Positions 1 through 8,878 of a DNA stretch of 64,000 bases are shown piece after piece; within the stretch, counting starts at the first letter, position 1; each line of letters starts with the position of its first letter. Source of the DNA: Sodalinema lacuna_A (lineage in GTDB: Bacteria > Cyanobacteriota > Cyanobacteriia > Cyanobacteriales > Geitlerinemataceae); contig FSSI02000018.1 in assembly GCA_900149785.2 (NCBI GenBank), positions 1 to 64,000 of the forward strand, read 5' to 3'. The notes beneath the pieces are model-generated. The model saw only the letters and a list, made by a program, of their open reading frames with translations, had not been told where the DNA came from and did no database searches. A program made the position numbers and the translations under genes.

Positions 1-2
1 AC

Positions 3-1742
3 TTTGTCAGTTATTACGATTACTATCAGCCAGAAGCCTATCTCCCCGTCACCGATACTTATATTGAGAAAACCGCCTCAATCAACGACGAAATTGATAT
101 GTTGCGCCATTCCGCCACACGCTCTTTATTTGAACGGCGGGATGTGATTGTGGTGGCCTCCATTAGTTGTATCTATGGACTGGGGATTCCCAGCGAATAT
201 CTCAAAGCCTCGATTCTCTTTCAAGTTGGCCAAGAAATTGACCAACGACACCTGTTGCGGGATTTAGTCACCATTCAATATCAACGCAATGACTTAGACA
301 TGGGACGAGGAAAGTTTCGCGTAAAAGGGGATGTGGTCGAAATTGGTCCGGCTTACGAAGATCGGATTATTCGAGTTGAGTTTTTTGGGGATGAAATTGA
401 TGCGATTCGCTATATCGACCCGGTAACAGGACAGGTAATCTATAGTGTCAATAGCTTGCGGATTTATCCAGCGCGACACTTTGTGACGCCAGGCGATCGC
501 CTCGACATTGCCTGTGATGACATTGAATCAGAACTAGAAACGCAACTGGCGGTATTAGAAAAAACTGGAAAACTCCTAGAAGCGCAACGATTAGCCCAAC
601 GGACTCGCTATGACTTAGATATGTTGCGAGAAGTGGGATATACCAATGGCGTTGAAAATTACTCGCGACATTTGGCGGGACGACACGCCGGAGAACCGCC
701 GGAATGTTTAGTGGATTATTTCCCCGAGGATTGGTTATTAGTCGTCGATGAATCTCACGTCACCGTTCCCCAAATTCGGGGAATGTATAATGGCGACCAA
801 GCTAGAAAACGGATTTTGATTGACCACGGCTTTCGTCTTCCCAGTGCGGCGGATAATCGCCCCTTGAAAGCTGATGAGTTTTGGCAAAAAGTCCGCCAAT
901 GTGTCTTTGTTTCGGCGACTCCCGGAGATTGGGAAATTGAACAGTCTGACGGACAAGTGGTTGAGCAAATTATTCGCCCTACAGGAGTCGTTGACCCGGA
1001 AATTTTTGTCCGACCCACCGAGGGACAGGTAGATGATTTGTTGGGCGAAATCCGCGATCGCATCTCCCGCAAAGAACGCACCCTCGTGACAACGCTCACC
1101 AAACGCATGGCTGAAGATTTAACGGAATACTTCCAAGATCGAGGCGTGTTAGTCCGCTATCTCCACTCAGATATTAACTCTATTGAACGGATTGAGATTT
1201 TGCAATCCTTGCGTCAGGGAGAGTTTGATGTCTTGATTGGGGTGAATCTGTTGCGAGAAGGACTCGATTTGCCGGAAGTATCTCTCGTGGCGATTTTAGA
1301 TGCCGATAAAGAAGGGTTTTTGCGGGCCGAGCGATCGCTGATTCAAACCATCGGCCGCGCCGCCCGTCATGTTCGCGGACAAGCGATTCTCTATGCCGAG
1401 AATCTCACCAAAAGTATGGATAAAGCGATTTCTGAAACTCAGCGGCGGCGGGAGATTCAGTTAGCCTATAATGGAAAACATGGGATTACCCCGACCTCGA
1501 TTGTTAAGAGTATTGATAACTCCATTCTCTCATTTTTAGAGGTTTCCCGGCGGCTGAATCGGCAACAATTGGATACGGCTTATGAACAAGTCGATGAGAT
1601 TCCCTTGTCGCAAATTCCGGAACTGATTCAACAGCTTGAAGCCGAGATGCAAGCGGCGGCTAAGAATTTGGAGTTTGAGACGGCGGCGAGTTTGCGCGAT
1701 CGTATTAAACACCTGCGAGATAAACTCGTTGGACGCAATTAA
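3..1742 (+). CDS. uvrB: UvrABC excinuclease subunit B, 3' part
   Basis: Damage-verification and helicase-like subunit of nucleotide excision repair; loads onto DNA with UvrA and then recruits UvrC. The frame is open from base 3, so the gene starts before the window and the N-terminal Walker A region is missing. The first visible residues include the YYDYYQPEAY segment typical of UvrB. Further on come the helicase motifs VVDESH and VFVSATPG, then TLTKRMAEDL, and the motif VI region with QTIGRAARH. The last 35 residues are a UVR domain (QLEAEMQAAAKNLEFE and onward) that contacts UvrC. No other uvr gene is in the window. The identity is very clear; only the 5' end is undetermined here. Confidence 0.97.
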   Translation, partial: FVSYYDYYQPEAYLPVTDTYIEKTASINDEIDMLRHSATRSLFERRDVIVVASISCIYGLGIPSEYLKASILFQVGQEIDQRHLLRDLVTIQYQRNDLDMGRGKFRVKGDVVEIGPAYEDRIIRVEFFGDEIDAIRYIDPVTGQVIYSVNSLRIYPARHFVTPGDRLDIACDDIESELETQLAVLEKTGKLLEAQRLAQRTRYDLDMLREVGYTNGVENYSRHLAGRHAGEPPECLVDYFPEDWLLVVDESHVTVPQIRGMYNGDQARKRILIDHGFRLPSAADNRPLKADEFWQKVRQCVFVSATPGDWEIEQSDGQVVEQIIRPTGVVDPEIFVRPTEGQVDDLLGEIRDRISRKERTLVTTLTKRMAEDLTEYFQDRGVLVRYLHSDINSIERIEILQSLRQGEFDVLIGVNLLREGLDLPEVSLVAILDADKEGFLRAERSLIQTIGRAARHVRGQAILYAENLTKSMDKAISETQRRREIQLAYNGKHGITPTSIVKSIDNSILSFLEVSRRLNRQQLDTAYEQVDEIPLSQIPELIQQLEAEMQAAAKNLEFETAASLRDRIKHLRDKLVGRN

Positions 1743-1797
1743 GTGAATGGCAATCCTGTTCTACTTTTGAGGGGTAAGGGTTGGATTGGGGGGGAAC

Positions 1798-2610
1798 TCA
1801 GTCGTTGGCTTCTGTACTCAGTTCGAGAAGAACTCGAATCAGTCGTTTCTCAATCTCGTCAAGATAGTCGGTTAGCCCAGTATGCTGACCCCGTTGTCGT
1901 AGAAGTTCTAGAGAGGTTTCTTCCCAACACTGCTGTTCTCGTGACCAATGACCACCCGTCAGTTCTTCAAGGACAATTTTGGGATTACGAATTCGTTCAG
2001 GTTCTTCACGAGAATTAGAACGTAATCGATGTGACTCCTCGCAGGGATCGAACGGTAACTGCTTCTTGATCGCCTCTAAGATCTGAACCTCCTCTGGGTT
2101 GGAAGCAATAAATCCATTCAAAGCCCAAGCTTCTCGCATCCGATTCGCTGCACCAATGATAATCTCTAATTGAGGCGACTGATCAATCTGTTCTGCACGG
2201 GCCTGCTGCATTCCCTCTCGTCGTTCAGGTTGATTATCTAAATCTCGAATGAAGAGAACGGCTTTCAGAGAGCGGCTATCTTTATCTGGCTGGCTCTTTT
2301 TAAGTTGGAGAACTCGGATTAGATTCAAAATTTTAAGGGTTGCTGCACCATCCGCTTTCAGAGGTTTCTTTTTGCTGTGTCCCAAAAACTTCGGAATTGG
2401 TAAACCTGACGCCCTAGCACGCTGCATGATATCCTTAATATCGCTCCAGCATGAATAATCAGTTCCTGGATCTAAACCACTCCATCGAAACAAGTAGGGT
2501 AAAAGCTCAGGCTCTAACCAATCTACCGTTTCTACTAAAACTCGCTCAGCCAATTTGCTGGCTGTTTCAGCATCAGCACGACTCTCAACAATGACAATAA
2601 ACTCAATCAT
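1798..2610 (-). CDS. TOPRIM-like (DUF4276-like) protein paired with the upstream ATPase
   Basis: About 270 residues from the ATG at 2610. An in-frame extension to 2661 exists, but the ATG at 2610 lies in an ATGATTGA overlap with the ATPase stop codon, which argues for translational coupling. Visible features are an N-terminal hydrophobic strand with an acidic residue (FIVIVES, E9), a later strand ending in DLD (VLFIRDLDNQ, D123 and D125), and a REAWALNGF stretch near 160-167. An early Glu plus DxD is the TOPRIM metal-site pattern, and E-A-W is typical of DUF4276-like partners of AAA ATPases. By analogy with OLD, Gabija and PARIS systems it would be the nuclease or effector half. Family placement is inference from motifs; a non-defence role is possible. 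Confidence 0.6.
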   Translation of the reverse strand: MIEFIVIVESRADAETASKLAERVLVETVDWLEPELLPYLFRWSGLDPGTDYSCWSDIKDIMQRARASGLPIPKFLGHSKKKPLKADGAATLKILNLIRVLQLKKSQPDKDSRSLKAVLFIRDLDNQPERREGMQQARAEQIDQSPQLEIIIGAANRMREAWALNGFIASNPEEVQILEAIKKQLPFDPCEESHRLRSNSREEPERIRNPKIVLEELTGGHWSREQQCWEETSLELLRQRGQHTGLTDYLDEIEKRLIRVLLELSTEAND

Positions 2611-3739
2611 CGACCCCAATTGTATCGATCCAATCTTCTCCTTCCGCATCCCAAAACTCACCGGTGGTTAAGGTTTGTTTAGCCCAGTCCACATCAGGAT
2701 GCTCGTCTAATCGTTTAGAACGAGTAAAGCCTGAGTTTCGATGACTTAAAACATGAACTTGGGATGGAGTTAGCTCATCGACAATATACGGGGAGTGCGT
2801 TGACACTATAATTTGCAGATTTTTATTCGCCTGAATAATCTCTTTGAAAACCGTCATCAACTCCCGTTGCGCTTTAGGATGCAGTCCTTGTTCCACATCA
2901 TCGAGTAACACTAAGTTGGGTAGAGTCGGATTCATTAAAACCGTCAAAAGACCTAGAGTTAGAATCGTTCCTTCACTAATAGCATGGGCTGGAATACGCT
3001 CACCCGTATTCATATCTAAGACAACTTCTTGTCCTGTCATTTCCTGGCTTTCTTCATAGGAAATTGACTTTCCATCGACTTCAATTAAACGTTGGCGATT
3101 CATGAGGACTTTGGCGCGTCTGACTCCGACCTTCTGAACGCCGGGGACAACCCGCTGCAACATCTCCTGCAAGGCTTGAAAATTATCTAGGGCTTCGCTA
3201 CGTAGATAGTCTAGGGTGGGTGCTAATCCAGAACCATCAAATTCAACTCGTGGCGTAATGGCTTCACTATAAGCCGGTTTGGCGAGATTGGTCGCAACTA
3301 ATTTCAGATGAACGGCAAACCTTAAAGCCTGAGAAATTGGAAATGGGGTGGTACTTAAGGAACTATCCCAACCTTGTGCGTGTCCTGTATCGTCAGCAAA
3401 AGTCCATGATACTCTTGGAAACCATTTGTTCTCTTGCTGTCGTTCAAAGTGATAGGAGGCTTGCCAATCTTGTCGGTTTTTCTGATATCCCCAGAAGCCA
3501 CAGGCACTGACAGACAGATGAGTTTGTCCCATCGTTGTCAGAAATTCTGGTGCTCGTTGATGTCCAAATATGTTTTTAAAGGGTGAATCTGCAAGGCGAC
3601 TCAGATAATGTAGCGCTTGCAAGACCGATGTTTTCCCAGAACTGTTTTGTCCTACTAGTGCATGAAGGCGTGAACAATCTAGGTTGAGCGCTGTCGATGG
3701 ATGACTTTTGAAATTATAAAGTTCTATCTTTTCAAGCAT
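2603..3739 (-). CDS. AAA/ABC-type ATPase of the OLD-like (AAA_21) family
   Basis: A 378-residue SMC/ABC-like ATPase that starts with an N-terminal KIELYNFKSH strand. Walker A is GQNSSGKT (30-37). An ABC-like signature SEGT lies at 255-258, Walker B is LVLLDD followed by VEQGLHP (277-287), and the H-loop is STHSPYI (313-319). This order is that of OLD-family and other standalone AAA_21 ATPases, which often pair with a nuclease. Its stop codon overlaps the start of the TOPRIM-like gene by 8 bp, so the two are almost certainly one transcript. No phage or integrase gene lies next to it. A defence role is inferred from architecture; recombination or repair roles are alternatives. Confidence 0.85.
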   Translation of the reverse strand: MLEKIELYNFKSHPSTALNLDCSRLHALVGQNSSGKTSVLQALHYLSRLADSPFKNIFGHQRAPEFLTTMGQTHLSVSACGFWGYQKNRQDWQASYHFERQQENKWFPRVSWTFADDTGHAQGWDSSLSTTPFPISQALRFAVHLKLVATNLAKPAYSEAITPRVEFDGSGLAPTLDYLRSEALDNFQALQEMLQRVVPGVQKVGVRRAKVLMNRQRLIEVDGKSISYEESQEMTGQEVVLDMNTGERIPAHAISEGTILTLGLLTVLMNPTLPNLVLLDDVEQGLHPKAQRELMTVFKEIIQANKNLQIIVSTHSPYIVDELTPSQVHVLSHRNSGFTRSKRLDEHPDVDWAKQTLTTGEFWDAEGEDWIDTIGVDD

Positions 3740-3883
3740 GGATTTTGGGAATCTTCCGGGTTTGAGATGACAAGTGCATAATAGTGATATAAATTCAGAA
3801 AAAAATCAACTTTTTGATAGAAGACTTAGTGGATTTACCCAAGGTAGGGGTTGGTCGTCTTTCGACTCACTCCGTCACGGTCT

Positions 3884-4468
3884 CTACTCATACACCCGCT
3901 GGCCATCTCCCGGTAACAACATAAGTTCCGAAGGACGAATAATCGTCCCCACAGTCACTTCAATATCACCATCCCAATCCTCAATAGAAATCACCTGATG
4001 TCCCGGACCTCGATAATCCGAATACCGACATCGTTCAGCCGTCCGATTTAACGTCATCCCCTGGCGAGACATCGTCGCTTCCCCAGATTCAATACAGCGG
4101 TAATCATTCCCCTCAAACTGTAACTGCTTGGGGGGAGTTCCCGTAATTTCTAAATCGTCGGTGGGGGTTAGCCAACTCACCTGAACTTGGTCATCTTCTT
4201 CTACCGCCAACCAACGAATGCGATCGCCATCCTGCAAAAGATATTCTTGCCACTCATAGCCATCATCATCATAAACCAACTTCCCCTGCACCACCCAATC
4301 CTCTCCCATATATTCGACGATATCGCCAATTTGTAGGGTAAAAATACTGCGTTCTAAGGGGACGATTTGGGGAGATTTGCGAACACGTGCTAATTGTCGT
4401 TGACGAACAAAGACAATCGTTGAAATAGCTAATATAACGATAACAAGAATCCAAAAATACGTCAACAT
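3884..4468 (-). CDS. DUF4178 domain protein, membrane-anchored
   Basis: A 194-residue protein with one N-terminal membrane helix (FWILVIVILAISTIVFV) followed by a basic stretch and a mostly beta soluble part. The central sequence LQIGDIVEYMGEDWVVQGKL, with a later YEWQEYLLQDGDRIRWLAVEED, matches the DUF4178 pattern. The gene is 29 bp downstream of the spermidine-synthase-like gene on the same strand and probably the last gene of the operon. DUF4178 proteins commonly occur beside membrane spermidine synthases, DUF350 proteins and PspA-like proteins, which suggests an envelope role. The molecular function is not known. Confidence 0.75.
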   Translation of the reverse strand: MLTYFWILVIVILAISTIVFVRQRQLARVRKSPQIVPLERSIFTLQIGDIVEYMGEDWVVQGKLVYDDDGYEWQEYLLQDGDRIRWLAVEEDDQVQVSWLTPTDDLEITGTPPKQLQFEGNDYRCIESGEATMSRQGMTLNRTAERCRYSDYRGPGHQVISIEDWDGDIEVTVGTIIRPSELMLLPGDGQRVYE

Positions 4469-4497
4469 ATTTTAGCTCTCATAAATGACCATTTCTA

Positions 4498-6117
4498 CTA
4501 CAACTCAAACCCATCCCAACGATTGTGAGTTTGATACTCAACAATCGCCGGGCGAGACAGACGATTTACCTCCACATTCGAGAACTGAATATCTGCCGGT
4601 AAATCAAACAAATGTGCTAACAAAGGTTGCGTTAAAAAACGTGTTTCCACCGGCAACGTCCAAGTCTCGGGATGAATCGCCTCACGACTGGCTAAGACAA
4701 ACCCCCAGGGACCAAAACTGGGAACCTGAACCGTATAAGGATGCACCGAAAGTCCTACCGACTCTAGCGTCGCCGCAATACAGGCCATCACCCGAGGCGC
4801 AAAAAAGGAACTAGAGGCTTGAGTCACCAACACCCCATCGCTGGCGAGACGAGGTAACAGACGACGATAAAAGCCTTCTGCATAAAGTTTCGCCAAAATC
4901 GGTCGATCGGGGTCCGGAAAATCGGCGATAATCACATCAAACTCCTCATCTAACGCCGGGGCTGCTAAAAACGCATCGGCAATACGCACCTCAAGACGAG
5001 GATTATCTAAAGACTCCTGATTCACTCGTTTAAGAAAAGGATGATGGCGAGAAAGATTCACCACCTCAGGATCGAGATCAATCAGTAATAAACGCTCAAC
5101 TTGTGGCCATTTCAACACTTCTCGCGCCGCCATTCCATCCCCAGCCCCCAGCAATAACACCCGTTTCGGATTAGGTGTTGCACTCATTGCGGGATGTACT
5201 AAGGTTTCGTGGTAGCGATATTCATCAATCGTAGACAGTTGTAAATCCCCGTCGAGGAAGAGGCGAACATCTTGTCGCCAACGAGTCAGAACAATCCGTT
5301 GATAGGGCGATCGCACTCGGGCAATAATCGGCGCATCATAGAGATTATCTTCGAGGGTATTACTCAGAGGAATCGCTAAGGGCGCAAAACCAATTAAAAT
5401 CAGGCTAATCGTTAATCCCCACACCCGCCACGATCGCAAACTAGGGAAGTTTTGGGCCAAAATCACCACCATCAAGGCGGGGAAAGCGCCAATAATCGCC
5501 GCTGAGGGAAACAATCCCAACCAGGGAAGTAAAATCACCGGAAAGGCTAGAGAACCCACCAAGGCCCCCGCATAATCGAGGGCTAACACTCCGGCGATCG
5601 CATCTTTTACCCCGTCATCCTGTTCAAAAATACGAGTCAGCAGAGGAATTTCAATTCCCGCTAAGGTTCCTAAAATTAGGGTAACGAGACTTAAGCCAAT
5701 CCATAACGGACCATCGACGACAAAAATCGCAAATAAGCCTAGAGGTAAAAAGGCGCTTAAGGGGGCGATCGCCAATTCCACTTGCATGAAACGCCGCAAC
5801 AGTTGTTCTTGCTGTTGACTGCGATCGCCTTCCGTCACCAAAAAGCGACTCAAGTAGGAACCAATCCCCATCGCGGCGAGAAACCCCCCCACCGCCACCC
5901 CATAGGCCAGGGCCTGATTTCCCACCAAATAACTGGCTAAGGTTCCTAACAGCAGTTCCACCGCCAAACCACAAGCCGAACAAATCGCCGTCGCCCCTAA
6001 CAACAGATTTCGTTGCGATCGCCCTAACGGAACCCAGGGGCGATCGTCCTGAACCTCCCGCGAATCCTTGGTTTCTTCAGCGATAACATCAGCCGTATTA
6101 GGGTGATTTGAGTCCAT
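4498..6117 (-). CDS. membrane-bound spermidine-synthase-like methyltransferase-fold protein
   Basis: About 539 residues from the ATG at 6117, chosen because AGGA lies 5-8 bp upstream; the longer frame to 6144 would need a TTG. Residues about 36-255 hold some seven hydrophobic helices. The C-terminal half is a spermidine synthase domain: it has the nucleotide-binding loop LLLGAGDG (near 321-328), the acidic IDLDPE after it, and the ADFPDPD segment that stands where aminopropyltransferases carry the catalytic Asp. The family transfers an aminopropyl group from decarboxylated SAM to a polyamine, but for membrane versions the true substrate is unproven. No SAM decarboxylase gene is adjacent. It lies in a tight operon with the DUF4178 gene. 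Confidence 0.8.
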   Translation of the reverse strand: MDSNHPNTADVIAEETKDSREVQDDRPWVPLGRSQRNLLLGATAICSACGLAVELLLGTLASYLVGNQALAYGVAVGGFLAAMGIGSYLSRFLVTEGDRSQQQEQLLRRFMQVELAIAPLSAFLPLGLFAIFVVDGPLWIGLSLVTLILGTLAGIEIPLLTRIFEQDDGVKDAIAGVLALDYAGALVGSLAFPVILLPWLGLFPSAAIIGAFPALMVVILAQNFPSLRSWRVWGLTISLILIGFAPLAIPLSNTLEDNLYDAPIIARVRSPYQRIVLTRWRQDVRLFLDGDLQLSTIDEYRYHETLVHPAMSATPNPKRVLLLGAGDGMAAREVLKWPQVERLLLIDLDPEVVNLSRHHPFLKRVNQESLDNPRLEVRIADAFLAAPALDEEFDVIIADFPDPDRPILAKLYAEGFYRRLLPRLASDGVLVTQASSSFFAPRVMACIAATLESVGLSVHPYTVQVPSFGPWGFVLASREAIHPETWTLPVETRFLTQPLLAHLFDLPADIQFSNVEVNRLSRPAIVEYQTHNRWDGFEL

Positions 6118-6172
6118 AACAATCCTATCAATACAAGTCAACAAAATTCTCGATTGTTAAATCACCGTCTCT

Positions 6173-6409
6173 CTATTTCCCAAACCCAGTTCCACCCCCA
6201 GAAAAGCCACCTCCATAATTGGCGCGATTCCCCGAGTAATTCCAAGTTCCAGAGCGATACACCCCATTTAAATAGGTTCCTTGGCGGGGCCAATACCGTT
6301 GTTGTTGTTGATCTTGGCGTAAGGTGACCGCAGTTCGGGATGAATAAGCCGCCCCAACGGTTAATAATGCTAGAATAATTGCTATGATTGCCAAAATTTT
6401 GGTTAACAT
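6173..6409 (-). CDS. small membrane protein with Gly-rich C-terminus
   Basis: A 78-residue protein from the ATG at 6409. The longer frame to 6496 would use TTG and overlap the upstream gene, so the shorter form is preferred, although no clear Shine-Dalgarno is visible. An N-terminal hydrophobic helix (ILAIIAIILALLTVGAAY) is followed by a polar Gln-rich part and an aromatic/Gly-rich tail ending GGGFSGGGTGFGK. I do not recognise a family. It sits between the 342-residue membrane protein and the spermidine-synthase-like gene on the same strand, so it is probably cotranscribed and acts at the membrane. Confidence 0.55.
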   Translation of the reverse strand: MLTKILAIIAIILALLTVGAAYSSRTAVTLRQDQQQQRYWPRQGTYLNGVYRSGTWNYSGNRANYGGGFSGGGTGFGK

Positions 6410-6420
6410 TGTTTGCCCGA

Positions 6421-6449
6421 CTGCAATAAACGGCAATAAACGGCAATAA
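6421..6449. repeat. 10-bp tandem repeat, three copies
   Basis: Three near-identical CGGCAATAAA units lie in a row just upstream of the small membrane protein start; the first unit begins CTGC. Nothing more can be read from them. Confidence 0.7.
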
Positions 6450-6476
6450 CTTGTCGTTCTGATCAAGATACCCAAA

Positions 6477-7472
6477 TTAATCTCGGGCAATTTCAACCAC
6501 CGAAACCCCCGTCAAGGTTTGTACATTCTCCTTGACGCGTAATACCGTATCATCCACAGGACCATCAGGAGTCACTTCGACATAAATTCCATAAGATCCT
6601 CGTTTTTTAAAGATAAAATACTGTTTCAGTTGACCTGTTGTTCGTTTAATATCTCCATCCTCATCGCGATGAAAAGTTAGAGACACGGGTGTGACTTGAT
6701 GGTGCATATTTTCCCCATAACCATCACTAACCCAGAGATTCACATCCAAGGAGCGAGGTGAGGTTTCATCCGCGACAATTTTCAACTTACAGCAAATTAA
6801 ATTATCCTCGCCCCCCATAATCGCACGACCTCCAATATCGCTATCCTTCACAAACTTATTAATCGTATCTTGACCTGAATTCTGAGTCGAGAGGAAACAA
6901 AACAAGGCTAACCCTCCCGTTCCAATCACACCAGGGATGAGATAACGAGTATCAATAGCCCCATTAAAAACACGAACATGAAAGCGAACTGACTCTCCCT
7001 CAACCGGTTGTCCTGATGTGTCGGTATAATCGAGAATATTGATCGCAAGCGTAATCGTCTCCGGCTCATCTCCAGCCTGCAAATCCAAGGCCGCTTGGAC
7101 ATCTTTTTCCCGCCAGGTTCCCGACTCGCCGCCTTCTCGCCAAATTCCTGATTCCACCCAGGCTTGTTTTAACGCCGAGACAATTAAATTTCCCTCCTCA
7201 TCTAAAACCCGAAGTTCATAGGTTGTCCAGCGATTATTATTGAAGAAAGCATCCACATCAATCCGCATCGCCCCAATTAACTGAGGCTTCAGTTGCCAGG
7301 TTTTAAATTCAACAACTTCCCCTGGAGTCACCTCAATGCGATCGTCGAGAAGTTTTTGTTGAAAAATGGGACTAATGATCCCCGCCAGCAAGACGAAACC
7401 GGCTGCAAATAGGGCCAAGTAGGTTGACCAATCGATAAAACGATAGGTCGTTGTTTTCGTGACAGAAGACAT
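6477..7472 (-). CDS. conserved membrane protein of unknown function in the polyamine-synthase operon
   Basis: 331 residues from the ATG at 7472, which has a good GAGAGG Shine-Dalgarno about 5 bp upstream; the longer frame to 7505 is less likely. One N-terminal membrane helix (STYLALFAAGFVLLAGII) is followed by an extracytoplasmic-looking beta-rich region, a second hydrophobic segment near residue 190 (YLIPGVIGTGGLALFCFL), and a C-terminal region with many beta strands. I do not recognise the family. Its place upstream of the small Gly-rich membrane protein, the spermidine-synthase-like gene and the DUF4178 gene suggests one four-gene envelope operon. Confidence 0.7.
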   Translation of the reverse strand: MSSVTKTTTYRFIDWSTYLALFAAGFVLLAGIISPIFQQKLLDDRIEVTPGEVVEFKTWQLKPQLIGAMRIDVDAFFNNNRWTTYELRVLDEEGNLIVSALKQAWVESGIWREGGESGTWREKDVQAALDLQAGDEPETITLAINILDYTDTSGQPVEGESVRFHVRVFNGAIDTRYLIPGVIGTGGLALFCFLSTQNSGQDTINKFVKDSDIGGRAIMGGEDNLICCKLKIVADETSPRSLDVNLWVSDGYGENMHHQVTPVSLTFHRDEDGDIKRTTGQLKQYFIFKKRGSYGIYVEVTPDGPVDDTVLRVKENVQTLTGVSVVEIARD

Positions 7473-7570
7473 AAGACCTCTCAGACAACAACAAGGCTGG
7501 CTCAACTCGTCAAGATGAATCTAGGATAACAGAGCCGGAATAGAGCCAACATCCCGAGGGACTGAAGAGG

Positions 7571-8227
7571 TTAAAGATAGCGTTGAGCGCATTCAGCGAC
7601 TTGAGGATGTTCGTCCTGGGCCAGAGTTTGTAGAGCCTCCTGCACCGACTCCCCGCCAATTTGTCCGAGGGCCTGGGCCACTCGTTGCCGAGTTTGCGGT
7701 TCCGGGTGGGCCATGAACTCCGTAATCCAAGGAACCGCTTGAGGATCTCCCACTTCCCCTAACGCGCCAATGGCCGTTGTTTGCACTAATTCCGTGTCGC
7801 TGTGGAGGGCTTCATGGAGCAATTCCACCGCTTCGGGGGCCTCCATTTCCGCTAACGCCGCCACAATACTGAGGCGCACAATCCAATCGTCATTATTGCG
7901 ATAGAGTTGGGCTAAATCTGGGTAGGCTTCCCGGAATTTCAAGGCCCCCAACGCATCCGCCGCCGCTGCTTTCACGTCTAACTCGGGGTCATCATATAAG
8001 CGCGATCGCAGCAGCGTCAAAGACAATTCCCGGTTCTGATGTCCCAAACTTGAGAGCTTACAAACCGCTGTATAGCGAACCCGTGGATTCGTATCTGTGA
8101 CGACAGGAACCACATAATCAAACGCGAGACTCGCATCAATATAATCGAGTTTATTCACGCCACTGAGGCGATCGCCATAATCATCAGAATCGAGTAGTGC
8201 TTTGACAGCGTCGGGTGTAATATCCAT
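7571..8227 (-). CDS. nblB: HEAT-repeat protein, NblB-like (phycobilisome degradation family)
   Basis: A 218-residue all-helical protein made of roughly six HEAT repeats with recurrent AxxALGxxG, for example AAADALGALKF, AIGALGEVGD and VAQALGQIGG. The N-terminus (MDITPDAVKALLDSDDYGDRLSGVN) resembles cyanobacterial NblB proteins, relatives of the phycocyanin lyase subunits CpcE/CpcF that help detach or degrade bilins when phycobilisomes are dismantled. Length is right for NblB. It is followed upstream by a CBS gene on the same strand 39 bp away. HEAT proteins are hard to tell apart by eye, so another bilin-lyase-type role remains possible. Confidence 0.6.
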   Translation of the reverse strand: MDITPDAVKALLDSDDYGDRLSGVNKLDYIDASLAFDYVVPVVTDTNPRVRYTAVCKLSSLGHQNRELSLTLLRSRLYDDPELDVKAAAADALGALKFREAYPDLAQLYRNNDDWIVRLSIVAALAEMEAPEAVELLHEALHSDTELVQTTAIGALGEVGDPQAVPWITEFMAHPEPQTRQRVAQALGQIGGESVQEALQTLAQDEHPQVAECAQRYL

Positions 8228-8266
8228 GTTGTAATAAGGAACGTCAGAACAGGGAAAATAACGAGA

Positions 8267-8737
8267 TTAAGCCTCAACTTCCGTGGCCATGGCGCGAATG
8301 ATATCGCCTCGGGAGAGAATCCCCACCACGCGATCGCCATCCCCAAGAACCGGGAGACGATGCACCTTTTTCTCGTGCATCAATCGCGCCGCCTCCCGCA
8401 AGGCACAATCAGGAGTCGTTGTCAACATATGTCCCTTGCTCATCACATCCTGCACCGTTTGTCCGAGAACCTTGTGCAGTTGTTTTTCGTAATGCTTGGG
8501 ATTCTCTAAATAGATGACACTGTCGAGAATGGTGATGTAGGCCGGAGGAGTGGCCCCCGTTTCGCGCCACATCAAATCAGTTTCTGAGAGCATTCCGATG
8601 ATTTTACCCTGGTCGTTGACCACCGGTAGCCCGCTAATGCGGCGTTCAGCAATAATTTGAATGGCTTCTTGGATGGGAGTCTCAGGTGTGACGACGATGG
8701 GATCGTGACTCATCACATCCGCAACGGTTTTAACCAT
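8267..8737 (-). CDS. CBS-pair domain protein
   Basis: A 156-residue protein made of two CBS motifs and little else: VADVMSHDPIVVTPETPIQEA near the N-terminus with GLPVVNDQGKIIGMLSETDL, and a second copy VQDVMSKGHMLTTTPDCALREA with HRLPVLGDGDRVVGILSRGDIIRAM. CBS pairs bind adenine nucleotides and act as energy sensors or regulators; in cyanobacteria and plants single-pair proteins of this size can modulate thioredoxins. The partner is unknown. It lies 39 bp upstream of the NblB-like gene on the same strand. Confidence 0.9.
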   Translation of the reverse strand: MVKTVADVMSHDPIVVTPETPIQEAIQIIAERRISGLPVVNDQGKIIGMLSETDLMWRETGATPPAYITILDSVIYLENPKHYEKQLHKVLGQTVQDVMSKGHMLTTTPDCALREAARLMHEKKVHRLPVLGDGDRVVGILSRGDIIRAMATEVEA

Positions 8738-8878
8738 AGTGGAGTTTAGGGACTGTACTGTTCAGGATTCGCTACTGCCATGATACCCCTCGACGATCCC
8801 CCCTTCGGTGAAGAATCGCGATCGCCCATCACAACTCGTTACCATAAATAACGAAGACGCTATGGCGATCGCTCTACC

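Noticed and set aside
1743..2018. Plus-strand frame starting at the uvrB stop
   Set aside because: It is the shadow of the TOPRIM-like gene, which has motifs and coupling on the other strand.
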